Source of the DNA: Catonia carolina
Taxonomy: Eukaryota; Arthropoda; Insecta; Hemiptera; Achilidae
Direction of reading: 5' to 3'
Assembly: GCA_035578175.1 (NCBI GenBank)
Contig: JAQMRL010000001.1
Location: 64,751,553 to 64,815,552 of the forward strand
DNA: 64,000 nt
Shown here: piece by piece, positions 22,523 to 32,935 of the stretch
How positions within the stretch are numbered: position 1 is the first letter of the stretch
Layout: each line of letters opens with the position of its first letter
Notes under the pieces: generated by a model
Seen by the model: the letters and a program-made list of their open reading frames with translations, nothing else
Told to the model about the DNA's origin: nothing
Database searches by the model: none
Position numbers and translations under genes: made by a program

Positions 22523-22740
22523 GGCCGCATCCATGGTGTACTAGTACTTGTACTAGTACTAGTACTAGTAGTGTACTAGTTAGATACCTAATAAGTAGAG
22601 GTCCTGGGTTTGATTCCCAGCTAGGGGTCAGAAATTAATACAAGTGAAATAAAACCCTACATTCCTGTTCCATAACGCACTGGAGTTGCTAATGACCAAA
22701 CTGTTGATAACACATTAAATAAATATAAAAAATATGACAT
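22523..22740 (+). repeat. SINE family 2 carrying a CTAGTA expansion
   Basis: The head GGCCGCATCCATGGTGTACT runs into about 45 bp of CTAGTA-type units (22540-22582), then GTGTACTAGTTAGATACC, a B box GGGTTTGATTCCCA, and the tail GTTGCTAATGACCAAACTGTTGAT. Compared with other copies, the A-box region has been expanded by the CTAGTA units. Confidence 0.7.
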
Positions 22741-23044
22741 TATCATACACATGTAGTGATTAGAGATTGGTATCCACACACCTAAACTACAACAAAGTAA
22801 ATGAACCGATAAAAAGTAACTATAATGTATGGTAATGACATACAGTCCTCATAAATTTTCTATTGGTATGACTAGTCATAATTTTCAAGTAAGATATAAT
22901 TAAATGTGATTACATTGAATCAAATTATACTAATGGTATAAAAATTTAAAAATGATGAAGTGATGTTTACTGCTGTCGTTATCTGCACAGAATGGAATAC
23001 ATTTGAATGATTGAACAGTGTTATGCAAACCTTTTTTTAACATA

Positions 23045-24058
23045 CAGGGTGATTCATGAAGTTCTCCCCCCACTTCTACAGCACATTGTACTAGTAAAAA
23101 TAATGAAAAAATGTTATATAAACATAGGTCCGAAAACGCTTCGTTAGCGAGTTACAGCTAGCGAAAGTTTCGCCTGGATTTCAGTTCACCAGGTGAAATG
23201 AGGTCTTCCTGGAATTGTGGTAAGGTAGATTAAGGGGCAAATTCAATCATTTCTTATGGTTTTTGATCTGATAAATTGAATAAAACAGGTCCCAGAACTG
23301 TAAGTTAAATAGTTTTTGAGAAAACCAGTGTCAAATGCAAAAAATGGAGTGAAAATCACATTTTTTCATCTTTGGGCAAGAATAACTTTGTTATTTCACC
23401 AAGAAACAGTTAAAAATTTTCAATAAAAAAAATATGTAGAAAATTTTATTCTGAACAAACCGGTGTAAATAAAGTACACAGAAAGCGAATAGTTTTTGAG
23501 AAAACCAGTGTCAAATGCAAAAAAATGGAGTGAAAAAACACATTTTTTCATTTTAGTTTTTCCGGTTAATTTTACTTTGTACTCTTATGAATAAAAACTC
23601 ATTTAATCAAACATCTATTCGCTTTCTGTGTACTTAATTTACACCGGTTTGTTCAGAATAAAATTTTCTACATGTTTTATTGAAAAATTTTAACTGTTTC
23701 TTGGTGAAATAACAAAGTTATTCTTGCCCAAAGATGAAAAAATGTGATTTTCACTCCATTTTTTGCATTTGACACTGGTTTTCTCAAAAACTATTTAACT
23801 TACAGTTCTGGGACCTGTTTTATTCAATTTATCAGATCAAAAACCATAAGAAATGATTGAATTTGCCCCTTAATCTACCTTACCACAATTCCAGGAAGAC
23901 CTCATTTCACCTGGTGAACTGAAATCCAGGCGAAACTTTCGCTAGCTGTAACTCGCTAACGAAGCGTTTTCGGACCTATGTTTATATAACATTTTTTCAT
24001 TATTTTTACTAGTACAATGTGCTGTAGAAGTGGGGGGAGAACTTCATGAATCACCCTG
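23045..24058. mobile_element. Foldback (long inverted repeat) DNA element, 1014 bp
   Basis: Arms 23045-23492 and 23615-24058 are near-perfect inverted copies, separated by a 122-bp centre. The outer end is CAGGGTGATTCATGAAGTTC, and TA flanks both sides (23043-23044 and 24059-24060). An internal block (TTTTTGAGAAAACCAGTGTC onward) occurs in the arm and again at the start of the centre. No ORF is present. CAGGGTG ends with TA duplication suggest mobilisation by a Tc1/mariner-type transposase in trans. Very high arm identity argues for youth or gene conversion. Confidence 0.85.
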
Positions 24059-24539
24059 TATAATGTATACAGTGTATTCACACTAAAGAGCACTCCGTAT
24101 GATAACTTGAACTGTCAAACAAAACGAGCTAATTCTTTCATACCCTTTTAGTTTTCTAGAAAGGAATAGAAAGATGAGGTAGTGAGCAAATAATAGAAAT
24201 GCAAAGGCCTTCTTCCAAATTCTGAAAGCAATAATGAAAAGGTAGATTGTATGAGAAAGAAGGAACTAAAAGGATTTCTGAGAAAATTTGTAAATAAGTT
24301 ATAAAAGGGTAAACATAAATAAAAAGGTTAGAAAACACTAGAAATTGCATAACACTTAATTACAAAATAATAGAAGAAATGGCAACAAGAGCCAATTATC
24401 CTAAATTATACACTACCACCACTCTACCCCTCTCAGGTAGTTAGTTACATAACAACACATTTTTTTAATATAATAAATCTTACCTTAACTGTTTCTAGCC
24501 TACCATGAACTACTACTATTTTTTATAATTTTTTAAATT

Positions 24540-24840
24540 TTAATCCCTAATGTGTATACGTTGCAATCTGTTCAATTTGAGAACAATAAGCTACCTCATG
24601 ACCCAATGAGATAAGGGTATGTTTAATGTGTAAATGAGGTGTAGTCTTGTATAGACTCAGGCCAATGATTCCTGAGAAAGTGTGGTTAGTAAAGTATACC
24701 AGTTACCAATGTCTAGTATTCAAATCTATATAATGGTAACTATCTTTCTTAGGATTTGAACCACGGAACCTTCGTCTTAAAAAATCAGCTGTTAAATAGC
24801 TGACTCGCTGCGGCAAGACCAACCTGGTGGTTAGGTACAC
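24540..24840 (-). repeat. tRNA-derived SINE, family 3
   Basis: Read on the minus strand: a head with AGCTGATTTT, a B box in the form GGTTCCGTGGTTCAAATCC, a ATACTAGAC segment, then a body ending CAAATTGAACAGATTGCAAC. Positions 47012-47330 match over the whole length and 48804-48940 over the head. Confidence 0.7.
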
Positions 24841-26270
24841 CTATTATTAATGTTACAAATGTAAAAGGAAGATAAAAGCAGCAATAAGGATGATTAGTAA
24901 AAAATTAAAGTATTTTTACAATTAAATTAGGGCTTAACTAACAAGCTGCAGGATGCGTTTTAATTATTTATTTGCAAAAGGAATTTTATTGGCATGACTG
25001 TAAAGTAAATTGGCATCAGTAAGGTTGTGTATCGATATGACAGTTTGGTGAATAAGCTTAACTCATCCACTTTGCAACCAAAGGTGTTTGCAAAAATTTG
25101 GATGGAAAGAGAAAATTGCTTATTATGTCATATCTGACTTTATCATAGCTAGATATAATTATACTATGATTGTGTTGAGCTCAAACAGATCTCATCTCTC
25201 TGGTTATACGATTGCATTGGAAGAACTACCGATTTACTGGAAGGTTGATTATAATCATTGGTAATGAATAATCATAGAAATACTAATAAATAGACAGTGG
25301 CTATAATATTGGTCAACACTCAACAAAAGAACCCAGTAAAGTAATTGTAATACATTTACTTGTTGCTTTGCAATGTTAAATTACTTTATTTTCCTAATCC
25401 CTTTGATCTCACGGATATTAGGGAGGTGTTAGTTAAAATTTTTTTTTAAATATTAAACTTTCTTTTCTTGCAAATTCTTATAGTTCATTACGTTGCATTT
25501 TGTAAAAATTCACATTGCCAGAGAAAAAGTAGTTTAAAGTAAAAATAATTACATTTTTATGACGTGTTGCAATGTTTGTGGAAGCAGTTTTCTGAATTTT
25601 GACTTTCTGCAATTTTCCAGCAATCACTGCCCTAAATCTTAATCCTAATGCTTGTTTTACTTTAGAAAAAGTTTATACGGTATTATAATTTACTGTATAA
25701 GGGTGTTCATGATGCTGTTCTAACCTTATAATGAAGGCCGTGCAGGAAGGTTGTCAATTTAAAAAAAATTAGGATTCAAAGCTGATATAAATGGGTACAA
25801 TATATCACACAAAATTGCAAATTTAAAATATTTTAAAAATCAAAACAAAACTTGATTAAAAATAGAGACAGTAGCAAAAAAGAAGATTAGTTACATAAAC
25901 AATTCTGATGAATATCCTGACAACCCATATTATAGAGCGGGCGTACATTAACATAAAGATAGGACTTTACTGCATTTTCCTGAAAATTTATTTTTATTAG
26001 ACATGAGTACGTACATATTACTCAAATACGTTTTGTTGTACAAGGCTGATATTTTAACAGTTGTACTAACCTCTACGCCAACGGGCTGGCCAAGTACAAA
26101 TAAAGATAAAATGTAATTCTGTTAGACAGTATTTTAGTTTAGCAAACATGTTAGCCTGTCCAGGCCAACAGTCATTAGTATTTTTGTTTGCAAGAAACAT
26201 AACAAATATCTGATTTCCTCCTTCCAAGTACTTTATATTCATTCAGATTAATTTGAAACTATTTTTATAG

Positions 26271-26675
26271 GGTTACTTATGATAAAAAAGGTGGGATTAT
26301 TTTTAAAGACCCAACAAAAAAGTCATTCAGTTGGATATGGGAACATAAAAGACAAGTCACATTTCAAAGGTTAAGTTCAAAAGTGGACAGATCCATAACA
26401 ATGAAATATAAGGTGGCTGACAGTCATTTTTCTTTTGATTTTGACACTAAAACATGTAGAAGTTCGGATACTTGTTTGAGAAATGTAAAAAAATGTGAAT
26501 TACAGGAAGACAGACACATAAATATTGCACTGTTGAAAAATTTTGTTCTAAAAAAAGTCCCGCCATATCTTAAAGTGAAGACGTTTACAGTTGCTATAAG
26601 CAGTAAGCTAACACTCTGTATTGCTGGGAAAAATAACATCGAACTTGTTCTTCATGCTGGAGGAGTTGTTGTAAG
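26271..26675 (+). CDS. FAM194-domain protein, exon d (largest)
   Basis: Acceptor TTTTTATAG ends at 26270 and donor AG|GTGAGT starts at 26676. With AA from exon c it reads KVTYDKKGGIIFKDPTKKSF, then SWIWEHKRQVTFQRLSSKVD, then RSITMKYKVADSHFSFDFD, and later KNFVLKKVPPYLKVKTFTVA and LVLHAGGVVVR. The first half completes the FAM194 domain (GG--F-D----W-W...; S-K----ITM-Y). The second half is a basic, poorly conserved C-terminal tail. It leaves two bases (AG), so the next exon must start in phase 2. Confidence 0.8.
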
Positions 26676-26735
26676 GTGAGTTGCAAGTGTGTAATGGTCA
26701 CTACATTACCACACACTTTTACTTTCTTTGAATTC

Positions 26736-27630
26736 TAAAAAATCTGGTGTGAATCACTCACACAACTTTCTCTTGCGTATGCAAATAATAAACAATAATC
26801 CTAACATTATTAACAAAAAACTAACCTCAATATAAATAACCTCATTTTAATCATGAGTGAAAGATGCAAAATGAAAATCAACCTCAGTTTTGCTTAAAAA
26901 TACGGAAAATCACTCTTTCACACTAAACTAGGGTCTGTAGTAAAATTGCTATTAATAAAAGTTGTACATCTTTTAATTTCCTATAAATTTAATAATATAC
27001 ACTTTTGTCGTAAAATGCATACTAAGGCCAAAATGTTAAAAAAATCGATTTTCTCACGTTTTCGTGAGAAAAAAACAGAAAATCGCAAATTACCACTAAA
27101 CTAAGCGTTATACAAAAAAATGTTTGAAATAAAAGTTGTAGAATTTTAAATTCTCTACAACTTTTATTATATAAATTTTTGCTCTTAATTGCATATTAAA
27201 ACCGTAATCTTAAAAAACAATGTTTTACGTAAAAACAGCCTCACCCAGAATTTCAGCAAACGTGACGCCTACTCTATCTTGTAGAGAATAAAAAATTGAG
27301 TAAACCAGGCGGATTTTTAAAAAAAATCGTAGGACCAGTTTTTGAGAAAATCGCAAAAAGTGAAAAATTATACGAATAAACTACTACTTCCGGTTGACCG
27401 ATTTTGATGAAAATGTTCGTGTCGGGTCCGGTAAGGGTACACACGCACACACACACACACACCCACGCGCGCGCGCGCACGCACACACAAGACCAATCGC
27501 TAAAAACATGTTTTTTGGGTTCAGGGGGTCTGAAAACGTATAGATCCTGTGAAAACTCGATTTCGAAAAATCGACATGAAAACAATACTTTCCTTCCTAT
27601 ATATTCATATAGGCAAGAGAAAGTAAAAAT
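26736..27630 (-). repeat. Family A repeat, copy 4 (full length, minus strand)
   Basis: Right end first on the plus strand: AAATCTGGTGTGAATCACTC, then ACACAACTTTCTCTTGCGTA. It closes with TATATTCATATAGGCAAGAG and AAAGTAAAAA. This copy shows both inverted ACTTTCTCTTGC ends clearly. It contains a (CA)n/(CG)n tract (27438-27489) and the hairpin AAAAGTTGTAGA...TCTACAACTTTT at about 27133-27172. It follows FAM194 exon d by only about 60 bp. Confidence 0.85.
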
Positions 27631-27849
27631 ACAGATTAAAAGAGTCTTTCAATCATGGACTACAGTAGGTCCTCGATTTACGGTGCTAAAATCTGGTCAG
27701 ATACCGAGGTTAAATCAAAGCGACTTTAAATCCGAACCTTCAAAAAAGGGGTTAGGGAATTGGAGTATTCTTATATTGTTTACCGTACTTCATTTAGATT
27801 TAGTACAATAAGACATTAATTATAATATAAACATATTACTGAATGTTCG

Positions 27850-28328
27850 AATGTGAGATTTCCTTCTTCTATAAATTTTTGGAAATCGTTAATAAATTCG
27901 GCAGAGCTTAAAGAGCCACCATCTAATTTCTCTCCTTAGATGCCAATATTTTTTATGCCGGAACACTTCTGGAATTACCATAACCAACCCTTAAAGCCTT
28001 TGAATTCACCTTCACAGCCTATTTCTTTATGGAATATTGTGTCCTTTTCTATTAGAATAAGGCTGTTTACAGGCATTCCTACAGCTCACTGTTGACTTAA
28101 AAACTGGATCCTGGGTTTATCCAAATTTGCATTAGTCGACTTTTTCATCTACTTAATTGTATAAATTCTGAGTTGAACCTAAAGAATTTGCGAAAGATAA
28201 CTTAAATTATTCTCTCTGTTCTTCAGTATTTCACAAACTGCGGTTATCCCGATGCCATAATGATTTGCAATTGACAGCGCAGTACCTCCTTCATCCAATT
28301 GTACAATTATATGAAGTTTGTCTTCCAT
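27850..28328 (-). pseudogene. Tigger/pogo transposase N-terminal remnant
   Basis: It begins with ATG at 28326-28328 and reads MEDKLHIIVQLDEGGTALSI, ANHYGIGITAVCEILKNREN, the centromere-protein-B-type helix-turn-helix. It later reads GFKGWL, a stop, then an IGI(stop)GEKLDGGSLSSAEF segment followed by INDFQKFIEEGNLT, the second DNA-binding half and the linker. At least three stops or frameshifts are present and the DDE catalytic domain is absent. Confidence 0.7.
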
Positions 28329-28592
28329 AGTAGTCTGTTTACATTTATTTATTATATTTCTATAAATAGCCTCAGGAGAATAATTATCACTTCACCAAAA
28401 TAAATGACCAAAGTGAATAATTATATAAGACCAAGTGTTACCTTATTAATGCATTAACATAGGAGTATAAGTTATCCAATCAAAACTCACAAAAAAAGTA
28501 TTGTAGAGGTTGGAGCAAAGTTTTTCGTTTCTCAAATAAGTGATGTTAAATCCAAGCTATGGCAAATGGGGGAACAGTAAATCGAGGACATA

Positions 28593-29137
28593 CAACGTGT
28601 GATCAAAAAGTAAGGTGACTTTTTGAATTTCGTTCGCTCTGTTCACTCTAATTTCAAAATTTTTTTTTTGTTGTGTTGGTACACTCGCCACGATCATATG
28701 TTCAAAGTTTTGACAATATAGCACGTGTTGTTTTTATGTGAGAGGCATAAAGGTTAGTGTTTGCGTGTTTGCGTGCTCGGCGATTTTTTGCTGTTGAAAA
28801 TAATGGAGCAGAGTGTAAAAAAATAGTATTAAGTGTTCAAAAACTCTTGAAATGTTGACAGTGGCGTACAGTGAGTCAACTTTGAGCAACCAAAGCCCTA
28901 TCATCCCAGTGGAAGAGCCCAGGCTCTTCTTTGGAGATTAAGGTTGCATCGCTGGAGGAGCTCAAGGCAATACCCAAATGTGCATTTCAGAAATGTTTTG
29001 ACGACTGGAAAAAGCGCTGGCACAAGTGCATTGTATCAGAGGGGGATTATTTTGAAGGGGATAACATAATTTTGGATGAATAAATGAATATTTTTTTATA
29101 AAAATGAAAAGTCACCTTACTTTTTGATCACACCTCG
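28593..29137 (+). mobile_element. Internally deleted mariner, inserted in the Tigger end
   Basis: The terminal repeats share GTGTGATCAAAAAGTAAGGT (left 28597 onward; inverted, right end 29137). TA duplications lie at 28591-28592 and 29138-29139. Inside, the start of a transposase (ATG near 28803) is followed after a large deletion by the C-terminus at about 28950-29083: ASLEELKAIPKCAFQKCFDD, then WKKRWHKCIVSEGDYFEGDN. The DDE core is missing, so it can move only with an outside transposase. It differs from the mariner at 59335 in its TIRs and C-terminus. Confidence 0.85.
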
Positions 29138-29257
29138 TACTGTATATTGAATATTGATTGTCTCATGTATTGAGTGACACACATATCATGAGTGTCTGAT
29201 GCAGGCCCGTAGCCAGGATTTTTGTATGGAGGTGGCTGAGTCTGAACATTTTTTTTA

Positions 29258-29385
29258 GGTTTTACATCCAACTGTTATGCACAGCAAAGTTAGTGAAGGG
29301 TGATAGATGAAAATAAGTGATGAAAAGAGACTGGAAATCAATGCTAAAACAACTAGCATAGAAGCTAGTTGCACTGACCAATACA
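29258..29385 (-). repeat. Diverged SINE, family 1
   Basis: GGTTTTACATCCAACTG, then GTGATAGATGAAAATAAGTG and ATGAAAAGAG match the minus-strand tail and body of family 1 (compare 51724-51895). The head is decayed. Confidence 0.5.
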
Positions 29386-29639
29386 CCAACAGTCTGGTTT
29401 TCTGGAGGAGAGGGAAGTATTCTTCTTCATCGGGTGCCACCTCCTAACGAAGGTTGGAGATCATACAGGCTATTTTCATCTTTGATACCGCGGCCCAAAC
29501 AAATCCATTGATGAGCAGTGGTACCAATCCCAATCACACAGGTTTCTCAGCTGTGATATTCTCCTTCTCCCTGCATTTTGTAATTAATTTCAGCTAACAG
29601 TATTTGTCCCATGCATAACATTTCTGAAATATTCAAACT

Positions 29640-30195
29640 TCTGCCTCTTTAAGGTACCACAACCTCCTTGTGCATCCGTTCTAAGCACCTCCTTGTGCAT
29701 TCTTGTTGTAAGACCACCTCATTTGTTAACCTTTCAGACATCGATAGTTGAACCATATGTCGGTATATCTATAGTTCAAACACTTGTACTCCATGTCTTG
29801 TTTTCTAAGGGTTCACGCCTCCATTCCATACAGAAGAACGGGAGAGATATAATATCACCCAAATTTAGCTCTGATCTCAATGTTTAGGTCTTTATTACTT
29901 GCTAGTAATTGTTTCATTTTGTTTACATGGATTTTATATGGAGGCTGCATGATTCACTGACACTTTGTAGCCTTTCCATCATCTTTTGAAGATCTGTGAT
30001 ATTATCTGCCAATAACACTGAGTCATTAGCATATCTGATGTTATTTATGGGGGTTCTGTTTATTACTATTCCAGTCGCTTCACTTCTATTGCTTCTTGAA
30101 AGATTGCTTCAGAGTACAATTTAAACAATAAGGGTGGCAGTATATAAGTTACCCCTGTCACACTTCTCTCTGAATCTCAACATCTTCTGTTATTT
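29640..30195 (-). mobile_element. Non-LTR retrotransposon reverse transcriptase remnant
   Basis: On the minus strand, about 30120-29935 reads EAIEV, INNIRYANDSVLLADNITDL, QKMMERLQSVSESCSLHIKS: the catalytic YADD block (here YAND) and the following helix. About 29900-29760 reads SPVLLYGMEAWTL, the downstream block. Stops interrupt both. The second Asp of the YADD motif is kept but the first is changed to Asn. Confidence 0.65.
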
Positions 30196-30238
30196 TATTA
30201 AGGACAGTACAGTTTTTTAGAAAACTTAATTATTATCT

Positions 30239-30925
30239 TTTACTTTTTCCTGTCCTGAAAAAAATATAGGGAAGGAAAGTATTGTTTTCATGTTCGACTT
30301 TTTAATATGTTTTTCACCGTAAATGCATGTTTTCAGGCCCACTGAAACAAAAAAAACATGTTTTTACTGATTAGTCTGTGTAATGTGAACAAAATTTCTC
30401 AAAAACTGAAAATCCTATGAATTTGAAACTTTGAACTTAATGAGGGACCCAACCCGAAAATTTTAATAAAAATCAGTCAACTGAGAGAAATAGTTTTTTT
30501 GGGCAATTTTTCACTTTTTGTGGGTTTTTTCAATAAGAGCTCCTACGATTTCATTTAAAATCATCTAATTTACTTCAATATTTTTGCTCTACAAGATGGG
30601 ATAAGTACTATGTATGTCTGCTGAATTCATGGAGAGCTGTGCTCTCATGGTAAAAAAAAGTTTTTGTTTAAGATTGTAACTTTAATATTTTAACCATTTT
30701 AGATATTTTAGACATTTTAACTTTTATACAATAGAAGTTATAGAAAATTTAAAAACCTACAACTTTTGTTATAAGGGGTTTGTTTTTATAGTGCTTAGTT
30801 TAGCGTCAATCAGTGGTTTTTCATACTTTACTCATTGAAACTAGTAAAAATAGGGTTTTTAAGATTTCAGCCTTTGTATGTATTTACATTAAAATGTATA
30901 AAATTTTTAGTCCTGTTTTTTTGCT
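30239..30925 (+). repeat. Family A repeat, copy 5 (diverged)
   Basis: The blocks TATAGGGAAGGAAAGTATTG, TTTTCAGGCCCACTGAA, AACATG, GTGAACAAAATTTCTC and TGCTCTACAAGATGGGATAA are all in order. The GT tract is only TGTGTAATGTG. It is one of the more diverged copies and may resemble the state before microsatellite growth. The right end is missing. Confidence 0.75.
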
Positions 30926-31136
30926 TGTTCTTTTAACACATTAACTTGTTCTATTGTTGTTTCCATATTCCTAAGAACGATTGCTAGGTAGTGTGCAAAA
31001 GCAAGACTTTTTCTGGTTCTTTGATCTAACAATGAGTACTTAAAAATTTGTAACAATACTTTCTTGGTACGTCTTGTCATTTAATATGAATGGGAAGTAC
31101 ATAGGTAAAAATCTAAAATTATATACAAAAATCTGT

Positions 31137-32104
31137 TGTGAAACACTCACGCGACTTTAGAACAGTATACAGTATACTACAGTATACTGTATAGAACAGT
31201 TCTACTGTTCTACTTACAGTAGAACAGTATACCTTACATTAGTAATAAAACATTAGCAATAATAAAAAAAAACTAACCTCAAAAAACATAACCTAATTTT
31301 AATCATGAGTGAATGATGCAAAATGAAAACCAACCTCAGTTTGGCTTAATAATACTGAAAATTACTCTTTAACAATAAACCAGGCTCTATAGAGAAAAAT
31401 ACTTAAAATAACGTTGTAGATCTTTTAATTTCCTATAAATTTGATTATATACACTTTTGTTGTGAAATGCATACATAGGTCGAAATCTTAAAATTCCATT
31501 TTTTACAGATTTTCATGAAAAAAAACAGAAAATCACTAATGAGCGCTAAACTAAGTATATAAAAACAAATGTTTGAAATAAAAGTTGTAGATTTTTAAAT
31601 TTTCTACAACTTTGATGTTACACTTTTGCCCTAAAATGCATATTAATGCTGTAATCTTAAAAGAACAATTTTTTTCTACGAGAGCACAGCCTCCCTAAGA
31701 ATTTCAGCAGACATGGTGCCTACCCTATCTTGAAGAACATAAAAAATGTTGTAAATCAGGTGATTTAAAAAAAAAATCGTTGTAGCCGTATTTGATAAAA
31801 ACCGCAATAAAGTGAAAAATGACACGAACAAATTACTACTTCCGGTTGATCGATTTTGATGAAAATGTTTGTGTCGGGTCCTCTAGTGGTACCTAACTTA
31901 AGTTTTAAGTTTCAACTTTGTATGACGTTCTGTTCTTGAGATATTTTATTCACACACACACACACATACCAATTGCTAAAAACATGTTTTTAGGGTTTAG
32001 GGAGTCTGAAACCATGTAGATCCGGTGAAAACTCGATTTCGAAAAATCGATATGAAAACAATACTTTCCTCTTATGAATTCATATACGCAAGAGAAAGTA
32101 AAAA
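31137..32104 (-). repeat. Family A repeat, copy 6 with a palindromic insert
   Basis: Minus-strand copy. The right end GAAACACTCACGCGACTTTA is interrupted at 31161-31235 by a palindromic AGTATAC/GAACAGT insert. The rest is complete and ends TCATATACGCAAGAGAAAGT. The (CA)n tract is short (about 31953-31968). Together with copy 5 it forms a large inverted pair. Confidence 0.8.
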
Positions 32105-32604
32105 TGTGTAAGATGCTTAGTTAAAGGCCAAGCCAATTGCTGTGAGCGCTGGACTGCGCTTGCGCATACTTGACTTAGACCCCGCATACCCCTCCGACCT
32201 ACAATTAGATGTACAGAGTGTTGTTGAAAATTGACAACACCCATTGTATTTTGTAGACATGCTGTTTCATTGTTGATTGCATACACTGCTCTATATTGGA
32301 GTACATACAAGACTATACTAATGCAGACGCACGTTTTGCCCATCGCTCTCCTTACAAAAATCAGGCTATAAATCTATCATTAAGATTGACATTACTGTGT
32401 GTTTAGTCTAAGAAAACAGCAGTATTAAAACTTAAAAAGGCTTCATGCATCACATAAATCAGTGTCACATTTACATTTATTTTATAATAACAAGAGCACA
32501 CAATTTCAATTGTCTGTTTTATATCTGTATAATTTTATTACTGAATTTTCAATTCTAAAAATTTTATAAATTACTTACATTATTTATCATCATATTTATT
32601 TCAG

Positions 32605-32620
32605 GCTAATGATTCGATAG
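32605..32620 (+). CDS. Possible terminal exon of the FAM194-domain gene
   Basis: Acceptor TTTATTTCAG ends at 32604. The AG left by exon d plus G gives Arg, followed by LMIR and TAG at 32618-32620. AATAAA follows within about 10 bases and again near 32680, giving plausible poly(A) signals. The phase fits, but so short an exon could be chance; a longer, more distant exon is the alternative. Confidence 0.35.
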
Positions 32621-32935
32621 TGAAATAAATGGTGCTGGTAACTTACCTTTCGAGGCGATGTTATAAATTCAGATCCCAAATAAAGAAATTCATCAGAAAT
32701 TTTGTTATTATCTAGAACAAAATTTAATATCATTTGTATATTTTCATTATAATATTAATATAGTGATATTATACACTACCATTTAAATATATTGAACTTT
32801 AATATTGGTGAACTGTTTCCTTTGTTTTATTTTCATCTATTTTAAGAATAAATCATGAAAGGTCTGGCAGGATGTCTCTTTTTATTTTGTTAATTTTATT
32901 AATTTTTAGTAATGTTTATTTTATTTGTTTGATTT

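Larger units (their letters stand above)
22051..26270 (+). other. FAM194-gene intron with SINEs and a foldback element
   Basis: Contains a family 2 SINE (22523-22740), the 1014-bp foldback element (23045-24058) and a family 3 SINE (24540-24840). From 24841 to 26270 I see only unassigned AT-rich DNA. Confidence 0.6.
27663..29142 (-). mobile_element. Tigger/pogo transposon, split by a mariner insertion
   Basis: The left end CAGTAGGTCCTCGATTTACG (TA at 27661-27662) and the right end (GTAAATCGAGGACA...CTG, TA at 29143-29144) are inverted repeats. The last three bases of the right end (CTG, 29140-29142) are separated from the rest by the mariner at 28593-29137 and its TA duplication. Without the insert the element is about 930 bp. 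Minus-strand coding of the transposase N-terminal half lies at about 27850-28328. Confidence 0.8.
26676..32604 (+). other. FAM194-gene last intron (inferred), transposon-rich
   Basis: If the terminal exon at 32605 is right, this 5.9-kb intron holds family A copies 4, 5 and 6, the Tigger element with a nested mariner, a family 1 SINE and a LINE remnant. From 32110 to 32604 nothing was recognised. Confidence 0.4.

Noticed and set aside
22540..22582. CRISPR-like or tandem array at the CTAGTA units
   Set aside because: Units are 6 bases without spacers; it is a simple repeat in a SINE of a eukaryotic genome.
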